A stretch of DNA of 60,000 nucleotides from Takakia lepidozioides (GCA_030704615.1 CM060731.1:37326001-37386000); one strand, 5' to 3'; shown: positions 43,412-56,481, counted from the first letter of the stretch. Numbers and translations: made by a program. The notes: generated by a model from the sequence alone, not told the origin.

Positions 43412-44711
43412 TAATGATTCAATCTAGAACCGTTATGAAGTGAAGTGAAGTTGGTTTGGTCACCGGGAAAAGTCTTTCTTGGCAGCTTTCGGGTACTGAT
43501 AGACATATTGTTTCCAAGTCTGCAAGACTAGACGAAGTACTGTATGTAACCTCTTGTGTTAATTAATCAATTAAAGTCCTGTGACCTGCAGTACTGCTCT
43601 TTAGGGCAGATTGTATGTGGAGCTCGGCATATCAGCGGTACAAGCCATGGGCTGTAAGTCATTGATCGGCTCAGCAGGCCCGAGACCAGACTCCATGTGA
43701 TGAAATTCACTTCAAAAAACACAGAAGGCAAAAGTTAGTAACCCCAAACGTGACCAAAAGAGGGAATTTTTTTTTTGGAGTACCTAGAAGGCTTCAGACT
43801 GTTGCGTTAGCTTTTTTCATCTAGCCTCTCTAACACTAAATCCATACAGCCCCTTGTTTGGACTGCATGGAGCCCAATGCAATGTTATCACATCATGGCC
43901 TCAGTACTTTGGCGGCTGGTCTGTCTGAGTCTGTCTAGTCTGGCATCCATATAAGCACTCTGGAAACCAGTGTACATATCTACTGTTTGCATCTCCAATT
44001 GGGACAATATCCTGGGCAGAACTCCTCTCGCTCATGTTTCAAGGAATCTGAACTCCCTACTAAATTCCTGAGCCACTGGGCTGAACAAGGGCCAAATGCA
44101 TGGATTATTCAGGACTAATTTCCACCCTCTTTCAACCTAAATCTTTGTAAGAAAATAATAATTCAAGCACTCTCGCTAGGACCTAGAGTTATGGCCCCCA
44201 ATTCATTGATATCAGCCAGCCTCTTTGGCTGCCACTACTCAAGATAGTGTAGGTGGACATGGGGATCCTAAGGGCCTCCATTGACCCTTGGTCTGCAGGT
44301 ATATTATAATCAAAAGTTTTTGGACAGTTTTGAATTTTTCGGACTGGTTTTGAAATCTGTATTATGATCCTGGGTTGATCAGGTGTACAACCTTTAACCT
44401 TGCCATGAAAAACACCCCAGCAAAATTTTAACGGTTGATTGCCGGCCATGAATTCACATTCTCCACGAATTAGTTGTTACAAGGTACAAGAGGTGATTTG
44501 CGATACCTGAAGTTCTGCAGTCTGATGATAGCCCTTTAATAATTAGGTGAGGGACAGGCGGCTTAAGAAAATAAGCTCATTGTTCTCAAGAACATGAAAC
44601 AGGAACTTGTGAGTTCTTTGATGAGTTTAATCACCCTTCAAGAGTTTAGAGACATCTAGGTCGACCGACAACTGGTTGCTATGAGAGAAATTGGGTACCC
44701 TCACCAGCTCA

Positions 44712-47700
44712 TCAGCTTGCGTTTATTTTTTCAGTCCTGGAGGCGGATGTCGGACCTTTCCGCAAGCGTTTCCGCCGGTTGATGAACCAGTCAATCACCT
44801 GCTTCCGCTTCAGCCCGGTCAGTCGCATAATTTCCTCCTTCTCCTTCTCCTGCAGCGTAGATACACGCGTACACAACAATCATCGTAAGGTCCACAATAA
44901 CTTAATCCAACAAAAGATCCGATTTAGATAGACAGATGCAATAAAAGTTACATTCAACTGTGCACGCGCTGGTGCATAATCTGGTTGGATACGTGCACGT
45001 TTACCGTTGGATAAGGCCATTGGCTGTTCTCATTCCACCAGGCTGTCATTACGGACGTGGCGGCTTCCGGCAACTTGACACTCTTAATCCGCTTGCGCAG
45101 TATCTCATCCCGAACCTCCCGAATTTTCTGTCCGTATCCCTGCAGCACATGCAGACCAGTATGTGAAATACAATCACCTCTACTCATGCATGTACACGTA
45201 TTTGAAACCCATCGTTTAACCTCCGTTTAACAATTATCGATCTAACATCAGGATCTAAAATTATAGCTTGGTACCCGACAGCTTGCTTAAGAATTTCAGA
45301 GCATCGAAATGGAGCAGTCTTGTTTGTATTAACTGGAAACGTACAAGACACTGCTGAAAGCTGTTATGGACAGTGGTAGAATTATACTCACGAGCCTGAC
45401 TGACTTTCATTCTGCAGGTTAAGTAGTAGATACCTAGCCTCCGGTCTAGCCTGATCACTTCTCCAGACTCCAACGGCATAAACAACACAATTAGAAATTT
45501 CTGGAACATTATCAGGACCTTCACAAACTTCCCCCGTTCAGCAACCTCGGGTAACGCCTTATCTTTAAATCAAGGGGCTTGAGAAGATCTTGCACACAAG
45601 CACCCTCCTGAGGCGTTTTTAGCATTCAGACCTACAGCACTAGCAATGTTCAGAGAAGTATGAGGAGCGCTCTATCAGTAAGCAAGAGAAGTCAGAATCA
45701 TGATATATAGAGTGCTTGCCTCCTTGAGTTCCGCTTTGAGCTTCTGGCGTACGCGTTCCAAGAAGATACGGTTCTCAGGTTCCAGTGGCCCGAAACCCTC
45801 AGTATTATGTTCATGGGCGTCTAAGTTTGGGTCATATGCAAGAAAATCGCCTTCGTGGTACTTTTCATCTTCTTCATCAGACATGGTAGCTCCTGTGCCA
45901 TAAACCGGGGATGCTCCTGTGGAGTTCACCCATTGTTTTCCAAGGATAATTAAATGTTCAGTTGTAATACTTGAGCTCAGCTAAGTATGATTGCAGATAT
46001 CTAACAATTCCTACAATTATGACCCAGGCACGGAATGCAGCTCGGCCACTAGCTAGACTCTAATTACATCCTGTAGCTAGAGGGAAGCACAATAGCTCGA
46101 GCTCAACTTCCAATAGGTGTCTCGGATGCGCATTAGAGTTGGGTAAATACCCTGGTGGGCTGCGACCGGACCATCGGCTCAAGGAGGTTTAGAACTAGTT
46201 AGTTTCCCGCGGGGTCTATACATGCCAGATTAATTTGCATATGTAGAAACAACTTACATGGTCTAAATTCGAGAAGGGACATCGATCAGCTCAATTATAC
46301 TAAAGAGCTTTCAGGGATGGAGAAGTTGTGGGCCCTATCTAAGTATGTACACGTACAATGGACACCCCACATAACTACTAGCCAAGTTAATCTCCTTACC
46401 TGTCAATCTATAAAGTTCCTGCTCCATGTTCCAGCAGAAGCTCATAGCGTCAGCCACATCACCCTCAAGATGTTGCTGCAAATCAGTGAGTAGGGAAATG
46501 TACTCGACCTGCAAAATCCAAACGACAAGTGCTTCAGCAATTAACCTACTGCACCATTTGCAACATCTAAACACAGCAATGTATATATGCTAGCAAGAAA
46601 GTATCTGAATGAAATGGAGCATCTAGAGCTATTCAAAGAAAGAAGTACCAGGAAATATAAATAGCTCAGCCAAGAACAGAGTCAGATGCTCTTTACACTT
46701 GGAATAGGTCACGCATGCAACGTAGAGAACTGAATTTTGAGTATCATTAAAGCTCGCATATTATGCCATACACACAGAGAACACGACCCCAACCTTTAAG
46801 TTGGCCTAAATAATCTTGAGCCTCGTCCCCTTCCGGGTACTGGCCCTTTGGGGTGTGGGCTCTATCATATTCCTGCCATATATACATATAATTAGTCGTT
46901 TGCAAAGAACGCACATAAGCTTTCAGTAGGTGACTCACTCTAAAGCCTACTCTTTACCAAAGACAAATAAGTGGAAACTTGGTGACTCCAGGTACTGGAA
47001 TCGACCTATCTTCCAGTCATCTTATCAGGGGTCCCTTACCATGTCCTGATCAAGCTCCGCCTTCTCTTCCGGGCTGATATTGAGCTGGTCGAGGCTCAAA
47101 ACAGAATACTTCCTGGTTATAGTAGGAACATGCGCCACCTGCTCGTCAATGAATGGTTGCAGATCCGCTGGCGTACCCACCCGAAGGCAGGCAACATGGG
47201 CTGCCAGCAGGTTTGGATATAGAGGGTGCGCAACAATCATTGCTTTCTGTTTTTCACTTTCCCATTCTGCTCTTTTCCTGAGTTCATTTTCCAAGTTAGC
47301 CTGCATGATCACAAAAAGGCGTCCGTTCATTAGGAATATTTGTTCAAACACCGAATTTTGCATCCATTTGAGGGAAAATGATCAATGCATCACTGTAGTA
47401 CCCCAATAAGTAGCCTAGGAAATGAGGAGCGGGGAGAGGGGTTGAAAGGTCAGAGGCACAAGGACGGTGCCAGGAAAAAATTGTACAACTTTGGAAAACT
47501 GAAGACAACATTGACCTCATATCATTGGCTAGGGCACTATGGTAAAGACCAGTGCAGTGATCACTGTGATAGAGATACTACCGCTTTCACGTCCCACCGT
47601 GATCGACGTTTTGGTATCTACAGCACTATTGTAAAGGACATAGAGCTCGAGAATGGAAAAACAAATTCAGTAGTGGTACCTGATAGTCAAAACTCTGCTC

Positions 47701-48632
47701 ATTTGCATTCTCTGTGTCCGGAAAGCTGAAAAACTCCTCTTCGGCCATTTTCCTGGCCTGAGAGACATCCAGTTCACTAGGGATTAGACTCGAATGGCGA
47801 CCTGCTAGAGAAAAACTTCATGAAAGCCTCCTGGGCTTCCCCTTCCTCATTCACCCGGTCACAATGTCTTTAACTTTGCGATCTGCATAAAAGAAGACAA
47901 TATACTGTAGCAGTATTGTTACTCTTTCAGAACTATAAATCACAAGGAGGATTATAGTCGTGCTACCTCGTCGAATATCTTCTGATTTGAATGATCATCC
48001 TCTCTATCCATTGACTCCATGAAAATCAGCTCTGTGTCTCGTCCATCCTGACACAGATCCATCTCAGTACTGGCAACATGCAGGTGAGACCTGCTGAAAG
48101 TCGGATCTTCACCAAGTTCATCAAGGTTTTGATGAGGCTGGAATATGGCGCCCTCCGTTGACAGCCAATGTGCATAGCTCTGATTCGCATAAGATGAAGA
48201 GCTGCACTCCCCGGGAGGCCGCATCAGCATCCCACAAATGCAATGTAAACCACTTGATGCACAAACAGGACACCATATCTGTGTGGCATCATGACCACCT
48301 TGAGTATGAGATTGTGTGTGGTGACCCATTAATGAAGCGTCACTGAACCAAGCTGGAGCTCCTTGTTTGACGCTGGACTCGTTTTCTGGGCTTCCAAGAA
48401 AATGCCCATCTTCCGAGTCTGAATCTACCATCTTCTCCTTTCCCTTACTACCACTGGGTTTGACACTGCATTCCTGCTCTCGGCTTGCAGGAAATTGTCC
48501 GACTTCCGAATTTGCATCTATCAGCTTTTCCTTTCCTTCACTGCGCGGATTTTGCATTCCGCCCTGAATTTCAGAATTCTCCCCACAGTCATCTGGCATT
48601 TGCTTCTCGTAACTTTCCGTGGGATCAGGCAT
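44712..48632 (-). CDS. KNOX2: Class II KNOX homeodomain protein, paralogue B
   Basis: Minus-strand exons are 48632-47967, 47757-47680, 47300-47040, 46508-46400, 45916-45720, 45139-45005 and 44849-44712, giving 527 residues. Each intron matches paralogue A in position and phase, including the GC-AG intron after exon 5. Domains are KNOX1 ([20 protein letters not shown]), KNOX2 ([18 protein letters not shown]), GFGPLEP and an ELK helix ([13 protein letters not shown], then [17 protein letters not shown]). The homeodomain has [19 protein letters not shown] and [18 protein letters not shown]. The ELK region fits the family pattern better than in A. After RRKR the two proteins part: B reads [18 protein letters not shown] reads WRKGKVLSP. 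The PYP loop and the WFIN recognition helix are intact, so DNA binding is plausible. It would act as a nuclear transcription factor with a BELL partner. Confidence 0.95.
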
Positions 48633-48678
48633 GGTGCGGAGATCTTCGCTCTGAGAAACCCTAGAACAGTAGTCTGAC

Positions 48679-49950
48679 CTGAAGGTTCAAGTCATCACGT
48701 CATCACGAATATGTAAGCAAGATAAAAAAATGTCGATGAAGGTCCTACACATCTCAGGCTTTACTTTCATTCTAAGTTCCAAGGGCCAAACTTCAACTGG
48801 ATACATTACTCTAGGAAAAGTGTTGAATCCATACGCCGGAAACAGCTAACCTTACTTGTTCTCTGTTTGCCGAGCTCTGCTAAAAATCCTTCTTCTTCAG
48901 GAAGTTTCTGAAACTGTGTATGGGAACGCCTAAAGGCTAAAAGCGACAATCAGCTAGTTCTGGGGTTATATTCATGATAGATATGCCTAAGTCTCCTCTG
49001 TGGCTCAAATCTACTTCCAGGTGTCCCTTCTGCACAAGTATTAGAACATACCCAAGGCGCGTAGATGTGTATCTCTCAAAGGATGAGACACGTACGTATG
49101 ATCCTCCAGAGGAAAACTGCACCATTCATGAATGTGCTGTTAGAGGCTTCTCCTGCTCAACCACCCCCAGTATCTGGAAAGCTCATGGGCATAGAAGTGA
49201 ACCATAGGCGAAACTACGGCAATGGCATTGATTGCAGCTTGGAGCTTCTACTATATATATCAACTATCTCATCCACTCTTTGAAAGAAAAGCTACAAGGT
49301 CATAGAGCCACAGAGAGCTGATGCATCATGGGTGTTCCCTGCATGATAGTAAATAGTCTATAGCATCTGATGACTGCAACAAGACCACCTGGAAGTACCA
49401 TTGGGCAGGTTTGTGAAAAGCACCTGTAGCTGGTGGGACAGGTCTAAATGATCTGCGTCTGTATGGCTCAATATGGCTGCAGTTGATCGATGAGGTTGTT
49501 GTGATTTAGGTCTAAGAAAAACAATACGACAGACAATAGATCAGCTTAGAGCAATGAGACTACGAAGCTTGACATTTTCACTTCTCTTCTCTGTTCACAA
49601 GACCAAAGGAGAGATCAGCAAATACCACAGACAATAGATCAGCGTAGAGCAATGAGACTACCAAGCTTGAGATTTCCACTTCTCTGCTCACAAGACCGAA
49701 GGGGAGAGGGGCGATTATAGATCGGATTAGAGCAATGAGACTATGAAGCTTGAGATTTCCACGTCTCTGGAGAGATCAGCTTCACATTCATGATTTAGGT
49801 CCAAGAAAAACAACACCACCGAAAAAAGATCAGCTTAGAGCAATGAGCCTACGAAGCTTGAGATTTCCACTTCCGTGCTCAGAAGACGACAGGAGAGATC
49901 AGCATAGTCGAACACATGTGAGGTCATTGCAATAGGACGCCCAAGCTTAC
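48679..49950 (-). other. Predicted leader intron of KNOX gene B
   Basis: Same donor (ACAG|GTAAGC at 49950) and acceptor (TTCAG|GTCAG at 48679) as in copy A, giving a 1.27-kb intron. It includes the minisatellite. About 250 bp more sequence than in A is present around 48960-49300. Confidence 0.45.
49500..49950. repeat. About 100-bp minisatellite, four units (copy B)
   Basis: Four units start near 49530, 49636, 49718 and 49827 with the same core as in copy A (GATCAGCTTAGAGCAATGAG). Unit lengths differ between A and B, showing slippage after the duplication. Confidence 0.85.
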
Positions 49951-50479
49951 CTGTAATCATATCACGCAACACAAAGCCACAATCCAGAGCTCTTCTTGTT
50001 CAACGGAAAACTGAAAGAGATCTCTCAGCCCCATTCCAGCAGAGGTGATAAGCTTGGCTGACTGCACACAGAAGAGGGCGATGAGCGACAGCAGGCGGGA
50101 AGAAGGCTGTGAAGCGTGCCGGGCTTGTCTCTGCGACCCTACTGCGACGGGACATTTCGCGCATGCCAACCAAATGTATGGCCTTTCACGATTCCCATTG
50201 GGCAGGTATCTTCTCCGCATCAATACCCCAGCCGTACGCACTCAACAGATTTCAAACTCTCAGTTTTTTTCTTTGTAAGATTCGTTTGTCCGGTGGGCTA
50301 ATTAGGGTTTTTGCAACCAAACCAAATCTGAGTCCTTTTCTGTCGTCTTATTTCCCCACTGTTGCTTTTCTTGCTGGACATGTACCTGTAGTGCAGGTAC
50401 CCAAGTGGAGATTGAAAGAATCTTTGCTATAACTTAGGTTACACTTACTACTTACTCTGCTTTGAAGTTGGGAAAATTG

Positions 50480-51130
50480 TGCACCTAACAAGTTTATATG
50501 GAGTTTAATATACCTCAATGCCAAGTTGTGGACAACAAATTGTTTTGCTGCAGAATTATATTTTTGAAAGGAAATGAGATGCAAAAGACGCTGCCAGTTT
50601 TTTTTTTTTTTTCAGTATTCACTATTGGTATGAAGATCATGAAGTTGAAGCTTTCTCTCATTGTGTGGTCTACTTGACTCTAACTTATGTAACCTCAGTA
50701 CAAGTCATGTACACTGAGGTCCTGTGAAATAAGGTGAGGTTTTGGTGCAAAAAGTTTTGAGATTTGGAAGGTTGGCACTATCTCAACCTTCCAGGATAAA
50801 TATCAGCAGTTACATATTTAGCAATCGAATGAATATTCAACAGTATGCTAAGCACACCAAAAGAACCGACCTCCTCATGTACAGTACCCTGTAATGTAGT
50901 TTTGAACCCAAGATCACATTCAAGGTAATCTTGAACTAGGCCGTCAATACTGTTTCAGAGACTTCTCCTGCACACCGCAGCCGCGCCATAGATTCTTGCA
51001 ACCCTCAACAGACCACTGATCCAACTCTAACTCCAAACTTGGCGTGGTGCCTTGCCAACCCGAGTTTCTGAAAAGCATATGATCTGATCCAAGTGAATAT
51101 CATCATTAATCTGGCTGGTCCAACATGCAG
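50480..51130. other. Duplicated upstream flank (copy B), no gene
   Basis: No ORF is supported. Compared with copy A it carries about 120 bp of extra sequence (50488-50615) ending in a T run (50600-50613). No terminal repeats were found for it. Confidence 0.4.
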
Positions 51131-52090
51131 TCTCCACTACATGTCCACTCCAGGAAGCTAGTACAGCAAGACCACCGTAGACCTCAGTGATACATAAGCT
51201 GCAGCTGTATCTGTCCCAGCTTGGTTTTGGAAGGAAGCTGCATGTGAAGGTTTCTCACAGTGATGCATTGAATGCGGCTATAACTACCGCCCCTTTTCTT
51301 TTATATATATATGTACACATAAACATTTGAGTCCGTCCATTTTGGACTGGAGTGCAGTCACTGGGCTGTATCACATCAGTAGTCAAAGAGTAGTCAAATG
51401 GCAGATGACCACTTCTATGCAGAAATAGATCTAGAGCTCCACCATTTACAGATGATCACAGTTTCGGCACCCTTTCAGATGTCATATGGCATTGCTATTC
51501 CAAGCTCTAGAGCCATTCAACATGCTTTCTCTCATGTTGGACTCTGGTTTTTCAGGATTGTTCAGCTAATTGATGATAGACCTAGGAAAATGTAATTCGA
51601 ATTATAGTTGAGGAGTCCAGAAACCAGAGCCACTACATGTCCCCAATTATTCAGGAAGCAAAGCAAGACCACAGTAGAACGTATGTGTTAAATCAAGCCA
51701 TCCGTGATGCATAAGCTCCAGCTGTATGTGGTTTTCGAAGGGACCTGCATGTGATGGTTGCTCACAGTGATGCACGGAATGCGGCTTTAACTGCCAGTTC
51801 CTTTTCTTTTATATATACGTGTACACGTAAAAATTGGTGTCCGTTCATTTTGGACGGGAGTGCAGTCACTGCGCTGTATCACATAAGTACTTAAATGGCA
51901 GATGATGACTTTGATGCAGAGATAGAGCTCCACCAAAGTTTTGGCACCCTTTTCGATGGCATGTGGCTTTCTTATTCCAAGAGAGCTATTGAACATGCTA
52001 TCTCCTTGATTTCTCCTCATATTTGACTGTGGTTTTGGAGGGTTGTTCAGCTAATTGCTGATAGACTCAGGCAAATGTAATTCGACTAGT
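51130..52090. repeat. Tandem 0.5-kb direct repeat, two units (copy B)
   Basis: Unit 1 is about 51130-51627 and unit 2 about 51628-52090, matching the units of copy A one for one. Each contains an ORF start MADDxFxAEI; unit 1 stays open for 65 codons (51398-51595). The ORF is not conserved in length between units, so it is probably not a gene. Confidence 0.8.
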
Positions 52091-53169
52091 TGAGGAGTCC
52101 AGAAACCAGAGCATCTAGCTACAGCAATTTATTGGGGGTGGGGCATCGCTAGCAGCTTGACATGGTGGGCGAATTGTCTTTCTTCTATCACATCAGTTAA
52201 AAGTTGGACTGGTATACAGATGCACACATCATGGTAGAAAACCCCATGAATCTCAGTTCCCTAAGTGCTGTTGTTTTTCTGGTTAGCCTGATAAGTTTTC
52301 AGATTGAAAAAAATCTTTTCTATACTTAGTATGTCACAAAGGAAATCTAAATGTCATTGAGTGCTCACCCATATTGGACATTTTCTATATTCTAACCAAG
52401 CAAATTTTTATTGTTTTACTTTCTAAATAGAGACCATTCTGAAGTCATGATTAGACCAAGTGATGGTTACAAAACATAAGGACGACATAGTAGGGCTAAT
52501 TTAAACCTTAGCCGATTGTGATGATTTACCGCTTCATTTACCCAAGGTGAGACAAATTCAGTCCAATAAATTAGGAGCCCCAATCAATGATCAAGCTTAA
52601 TAAGGGGGAGGTAGGTAGCCACATTCGAAATTTGTGACTTAGGGGTTCTGGAAATATACTCAGATGCTTACTGTAGGGTGTTCAACTTGAAGGTGAGTCT
52701 TCCCAACACTAGGTACTGCTTAGCTTATGCACATTGCTAACGGTGTCTACGTTATCTCAGTGACTCTTCTTGACCTCCACATAGATCATGTTATTGAAGC
52801 CTTGGGCTCTCTGGTGTTCATATGAAATAAGATGTGCAGGTTTTAGTTCTCAGATTTGTCAAACTTCCAAAGCCCAGAGGCCTACCTACTGACCCCGGCT
52901 GACCCCATGTGTTTCAGTCCCCTGTATCTTCCTGGACTCCCATCCAATTCACCTGCAGTAAACATAGAAAATGTAGCCCAGGGCAGGGGCTTTCCAATGA
53001 CACCTGCCTTGGGATAATTGGTGCAGCTGCCAGAAAGTTATGGCGATTTTTGTGGCCAATATCATAACGTTAGATCTGCCCTGCCCGCTGCCCGAGTCTT
53101 GGGCAGGGGTGGTATCTGGGAATTAGAGGCGGTGGGTTGGTAGGGTCCAACGATAGAGCGGGTCGCTTC

Positions 53170-53956
53170 CAGTGTTGTACCGGTATATAGGGTATTCCCT
53201 GGTATGTGCCCAGGTATATGCAATGGTATCAAGGACCCTCCCAGCCTGATATCAAGAGAAATACCCCGGCTATGCACAAGTTGCCCCCAATAAGTCCCAC
53301 ATTAATACCCTGGCTTCTACCATACCAGTATGGTATTCATTAATGTCATACCCTTGTAGATACCAGTACTCCCCTGTTGGTGTGGCAAAGTCCCTCAAGT
53401 ATTTGCTGTATAGCATAGGTGGGGGGCACTTCTTCAATGTCCAGTGTAGTGGCTGTAAATTTTACTTCAGAGGCTGATTTGGTCAAGGATCATGAAGATG
53501 AATTGCAAGAGGCTGGATATTTTTGATGACTTGGGAAATTAGACCTTAGCCTGCTACAAATGGGATTGATTCCATCTAAAATTGAATCAAATTCTGCAAC
53601 CACTCAATGAGGCACTTACAATTGTATTTATGGTGACTTCAAGAAAATACTTCTTTGATTTAAAATATCTACTTAGGAATTTTGGTACAACAAATTGCTC
53701 TTATTATTTTAAGGTCTGCAATGATCTTATCTAATACCAGACCCGGATATATGTATCACTGGTATCACCCAAACAACTACTCTATATTTATACCAGATCA
53801 AACAAAACTACTCACTTCTATTTATTTATACCAGTCCAGTATCTAAAATTTTTAAATTAATGTAACACCAGGACCTGCCATATCTTAAATTTAGTCCATA
53901 ATTCAATACCAGTACTTAGTCTGGTATGCCCAAATTTTAATATTGGTACAACACTG
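53170..53956. mobile_element. Non-autonomous hAT-type element, 787 bp, TSD GTCGCTTC
   Basis: Terminal inverted repeats CAGTGTTGTACC (left) and GGTACAACACTG (right) are exact over 12 bases. The 8-bp direct repeats GTCGCTTC flank them (53162-53169 and 53957-53964), the TSD size of hAT elements. The inside has no transposase and many GGTAT/ATACC motifs, fitting subterminal binding repeats. It is absent from copy A. Confidence 0.95.
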
Positions 53957-54900
53957 GTCGCTTCTGGGACTCTGCCTGAGGGAAGTGGGATAAATACCAC
54001 ACTCCACAAAATAGCAGGATTTGAACCCAGACTCACCTTTCAGTGCACTGGTCGTCGCATTTATTCATTTCATATGGATGAACAAGAACAACATTTCATT
54101 GTAAATGGATGATCTGTATATATGTGTTCAAGCGGTGTTTCGATATGGATGACCCCGGTTTGACCTGTGGTATATAATGTTTAAATGCAGCTTATCCACT
54201 ATATTGGTGATTAAGTTATCCAATCTCTATTTGGGTACCTAACTCAACTACCCTTTGGAACAATGTAATTTGACTTGGAACCCTGCAGACTTCACTTAAT
54301 TCCTAATTTATGTTGAATGCCCTAATTGGATGGTTACAATTAGAGTAAGCTCCTATATAATGGCTAACTATGTATCCTTGGCCTACAACTTTTTTCATAT
54401 TTGACTACAAAATCTGCACCTGAGTCTGGCCACCTTATTAGAATTCATTTCTCCCTCTCAAGCGGCAGTTGAACTTTCCGGAAGGCTGGTCCGCGCTGTT
54501 CCGCACTGTGATAGTCTCAGCCCCATTGCTAGCCTGCCATTGGCTACTCCCATGCACACTCCGCTCTGGAATGGAATTCTACATGAACCTCATGTACGGT
54601 TGTTGGCCATCTTGTCCTAATTTTCAGAGTATTTGGACGAGAGTTTGTTAAACCTCCGTGCAGGCTAGTAATCCGGAGGCTGGGAGTTCCAAAACCGCAT
54701 TATCTGCACTTTGCCACCTTTTTGGTATAAGGTGTGTCTGTGTAAAAATAGAGGATGATCATAACTTAATGTTGTCAATCAAGTTAGGAAGGTCCTCTAA
54801 TAAATTTGAATGCCTCCCAAGAAATTCCATGACATGCTTACAATTTCCCTTACAAGTCCTCTAATTCCAGATGCACTGATCCTTTATTTCTCAGGGCTTA
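53957..54900. other. Block inverted relative to copy A
   Basis: The segment is the reverse complement of 23501-24365 in copy A, while the flanks on both sides are in direct orientation. It contains the SINE-like B-box unit and no gene. Some extra sequence (around 54590-54660) is present only here. Confidence 0.9.
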
Positions 54901-54926
54901 TCCTTATAGCAAGGAGAGGTTATTTT

Positions 54927-55203
54927 CAGTGTTGGGCGGTTATTTAAACTTCTCTCTAATACCGGGCAGCTACCTATCCGGTTATATATGTATATGACCT
55001 GCGGAGGTGAAAAAATGAAGTAACCGGTCCAGTTAGGAACCGGCGGAGGTTAGGCATTCAAATATTCGAGCAAATAACCTCTTAAGGAACCGCCCACTAC
55101 CCGCGGTTATTTGTTTGAAAACCGCCGGTTATTTGAGGTTTTTGCAAGTACCTTGAAGCAACCAGAATGGCCGGTTATGAAAAACATCAAATAACCAACA
55201 CTC
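54927..55203. mobile_element. hAT-type MITE, 277 bp, TSD GTTATTTT, empty site in copy A
   Basis: The ends are CAGTGTTGG and CCAACACTC (inverted repeat with one end mismatch). The 8-bp repeats GTTATTTT are at 54919-54926 and 55204-55211. Copy A keeps the uninterrupted target, with a single GTTATTTT at 24396-24403. Internal motifs CGGTTATTTG/AAATAACC recur. The element has no ORF. Confidence 0.95.
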
Positions 55204-55540
55204 GTTATTTTCTCCACCCCTTATAATTAAGGAGCCTGATTTGTGAGCGGTGGCCGGTCGGATTTCCCTTTTCTTTTAACCATTACTCAAGGGAGATGTG
55301 GACGAAAATGATTGACCTTGGGTTCAACCCCTACCTATCCTGTTTCTGACCATTCCCTAATTAGTTTTTGTTACCCCACAAAGTATGGAGTGGGGATATA
55401 TACGCACAATCTCCCTCACTCACATAAAAACACAGCTACTTTTTTTTTTTTTTTTTTTTTAAATTTTAAAACCACAGCTGTCTACCGCTACCACCATCTG
55501 CTACTAGCAAGGCCACCAGGTGGTTCCCACCTCGCCAACC

Positions 55541-56481
55541 TCGCCAAGTAATAGATCAGGCCCGGGAGTTGAATGCGAGGGAGCCGGTTCAGCCAGCGGG
55601 ACCCCCCACCACCCCCTGCCCACCCCGCCTCCCTCGCCCGCAAATCGTACAGCCGCTGCCGCGCGGCATGCGCCCCACCCCCGCCTCATGTGCCCGCTGC
55701 GGGGACATGATGCGTGCCCTCACCAGCATCCCTATCCCGCCTCCCATCCTGGGCATGGCATCGTCCTCCATCCCCCATGCATGCCTTCACACTCCCCATG
55801 CATGCCATTGCATCCATATGACCCCATGCATCTAGAATGACGAGGGTAGGTGGAGAATACACGTACCAGCTTTCGCTTTCGTTGCTATTGTTGGCTTACC
55901 GCGTCCCGTCATTCGTCAATTGGGTGGACAGCAGTGGGCAATCGTTCTACGATGCAGGATGTATTTGTCGTCTTCAAAGGTTGCAACGCTTCCGCAACAA
56001 ACGTTTCTTGCATGCAGGTCATTGTTATCGCTCCAAAACGATCACCATTATCATTGCGCTTCTTTGGATTTTCATTGCAGGTGAGTGACTTCTGCAATGA
56101 TACCTCCGAATCCCTCACATCTCTGCCATGTTCATTTCTTTCACCTATGTTCTTTCAAAGATGTTTGCATAGGTTCACCCGCTGGATCGTAAAAGAAACG
56201 TGGTTTTGTTTAGTCGCGACAAATAGGGATACTGAAAACGACGAAACGGGGCATGAAGGGAAACTACTGCATATGAACTATGTCTCCCTTGCCCTAAATG
56301 CACCATAGCCATACCTCAACAATCGTGGAATCACTAGAGTAGTACGCAAAGTGGACAAGTGGGCCTGTTTACTAGTCCTCGAACCACTTCATGCAAGCAT
56401 TCATATGGAGGTGAGGTGAAGATTTAGTTTCATATGGAGCTGAGGTGAAGAGTTCGTTACTGTGCTGTTACTTTACTGATC
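55541..56481 (+). other. Region after duplication, weak coding signal
   Basis: A GC-rich, Pro/His-rich stretch (55569-55835) is open in more than one frame, as low-complexity GC-rich DNA often is. I see no domain and do not call it a gene. The run 55790-55835 repeats CCCATGCATGCC. Below it, 55840-56310 has open frames of no known type. Confidence 0.3.

Larger units (their letters stand above)
43412..55540. repeat. Segmental duplication, copy B
   Basis: Collinear and in direct orientation with copy A (14038-25505). Copy B holds a full KNOX gene. Compared with A it has two hAT-type insertions (53170-53956 and 54927-55203), an inverted 0.9-kb block (53957-54900) and lacks the SINE. Similarity is visible through exons, introns and flanks, so the duplication was of genomic DNA, not a retrocopy. 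Confidence 0.93.

Noticed and set aside
14038-55540. Retrocopy origin of the second KNOX gene
   Set aside because: Introns and both flanks are duplicated, so the mechanism was DNA-based.
55569-55835. Pro/His-rich 88-residue ORF
   Set aside because: GC-rich low-complexity sequence open in several frames; no domain, and similar length on the opposite strand.
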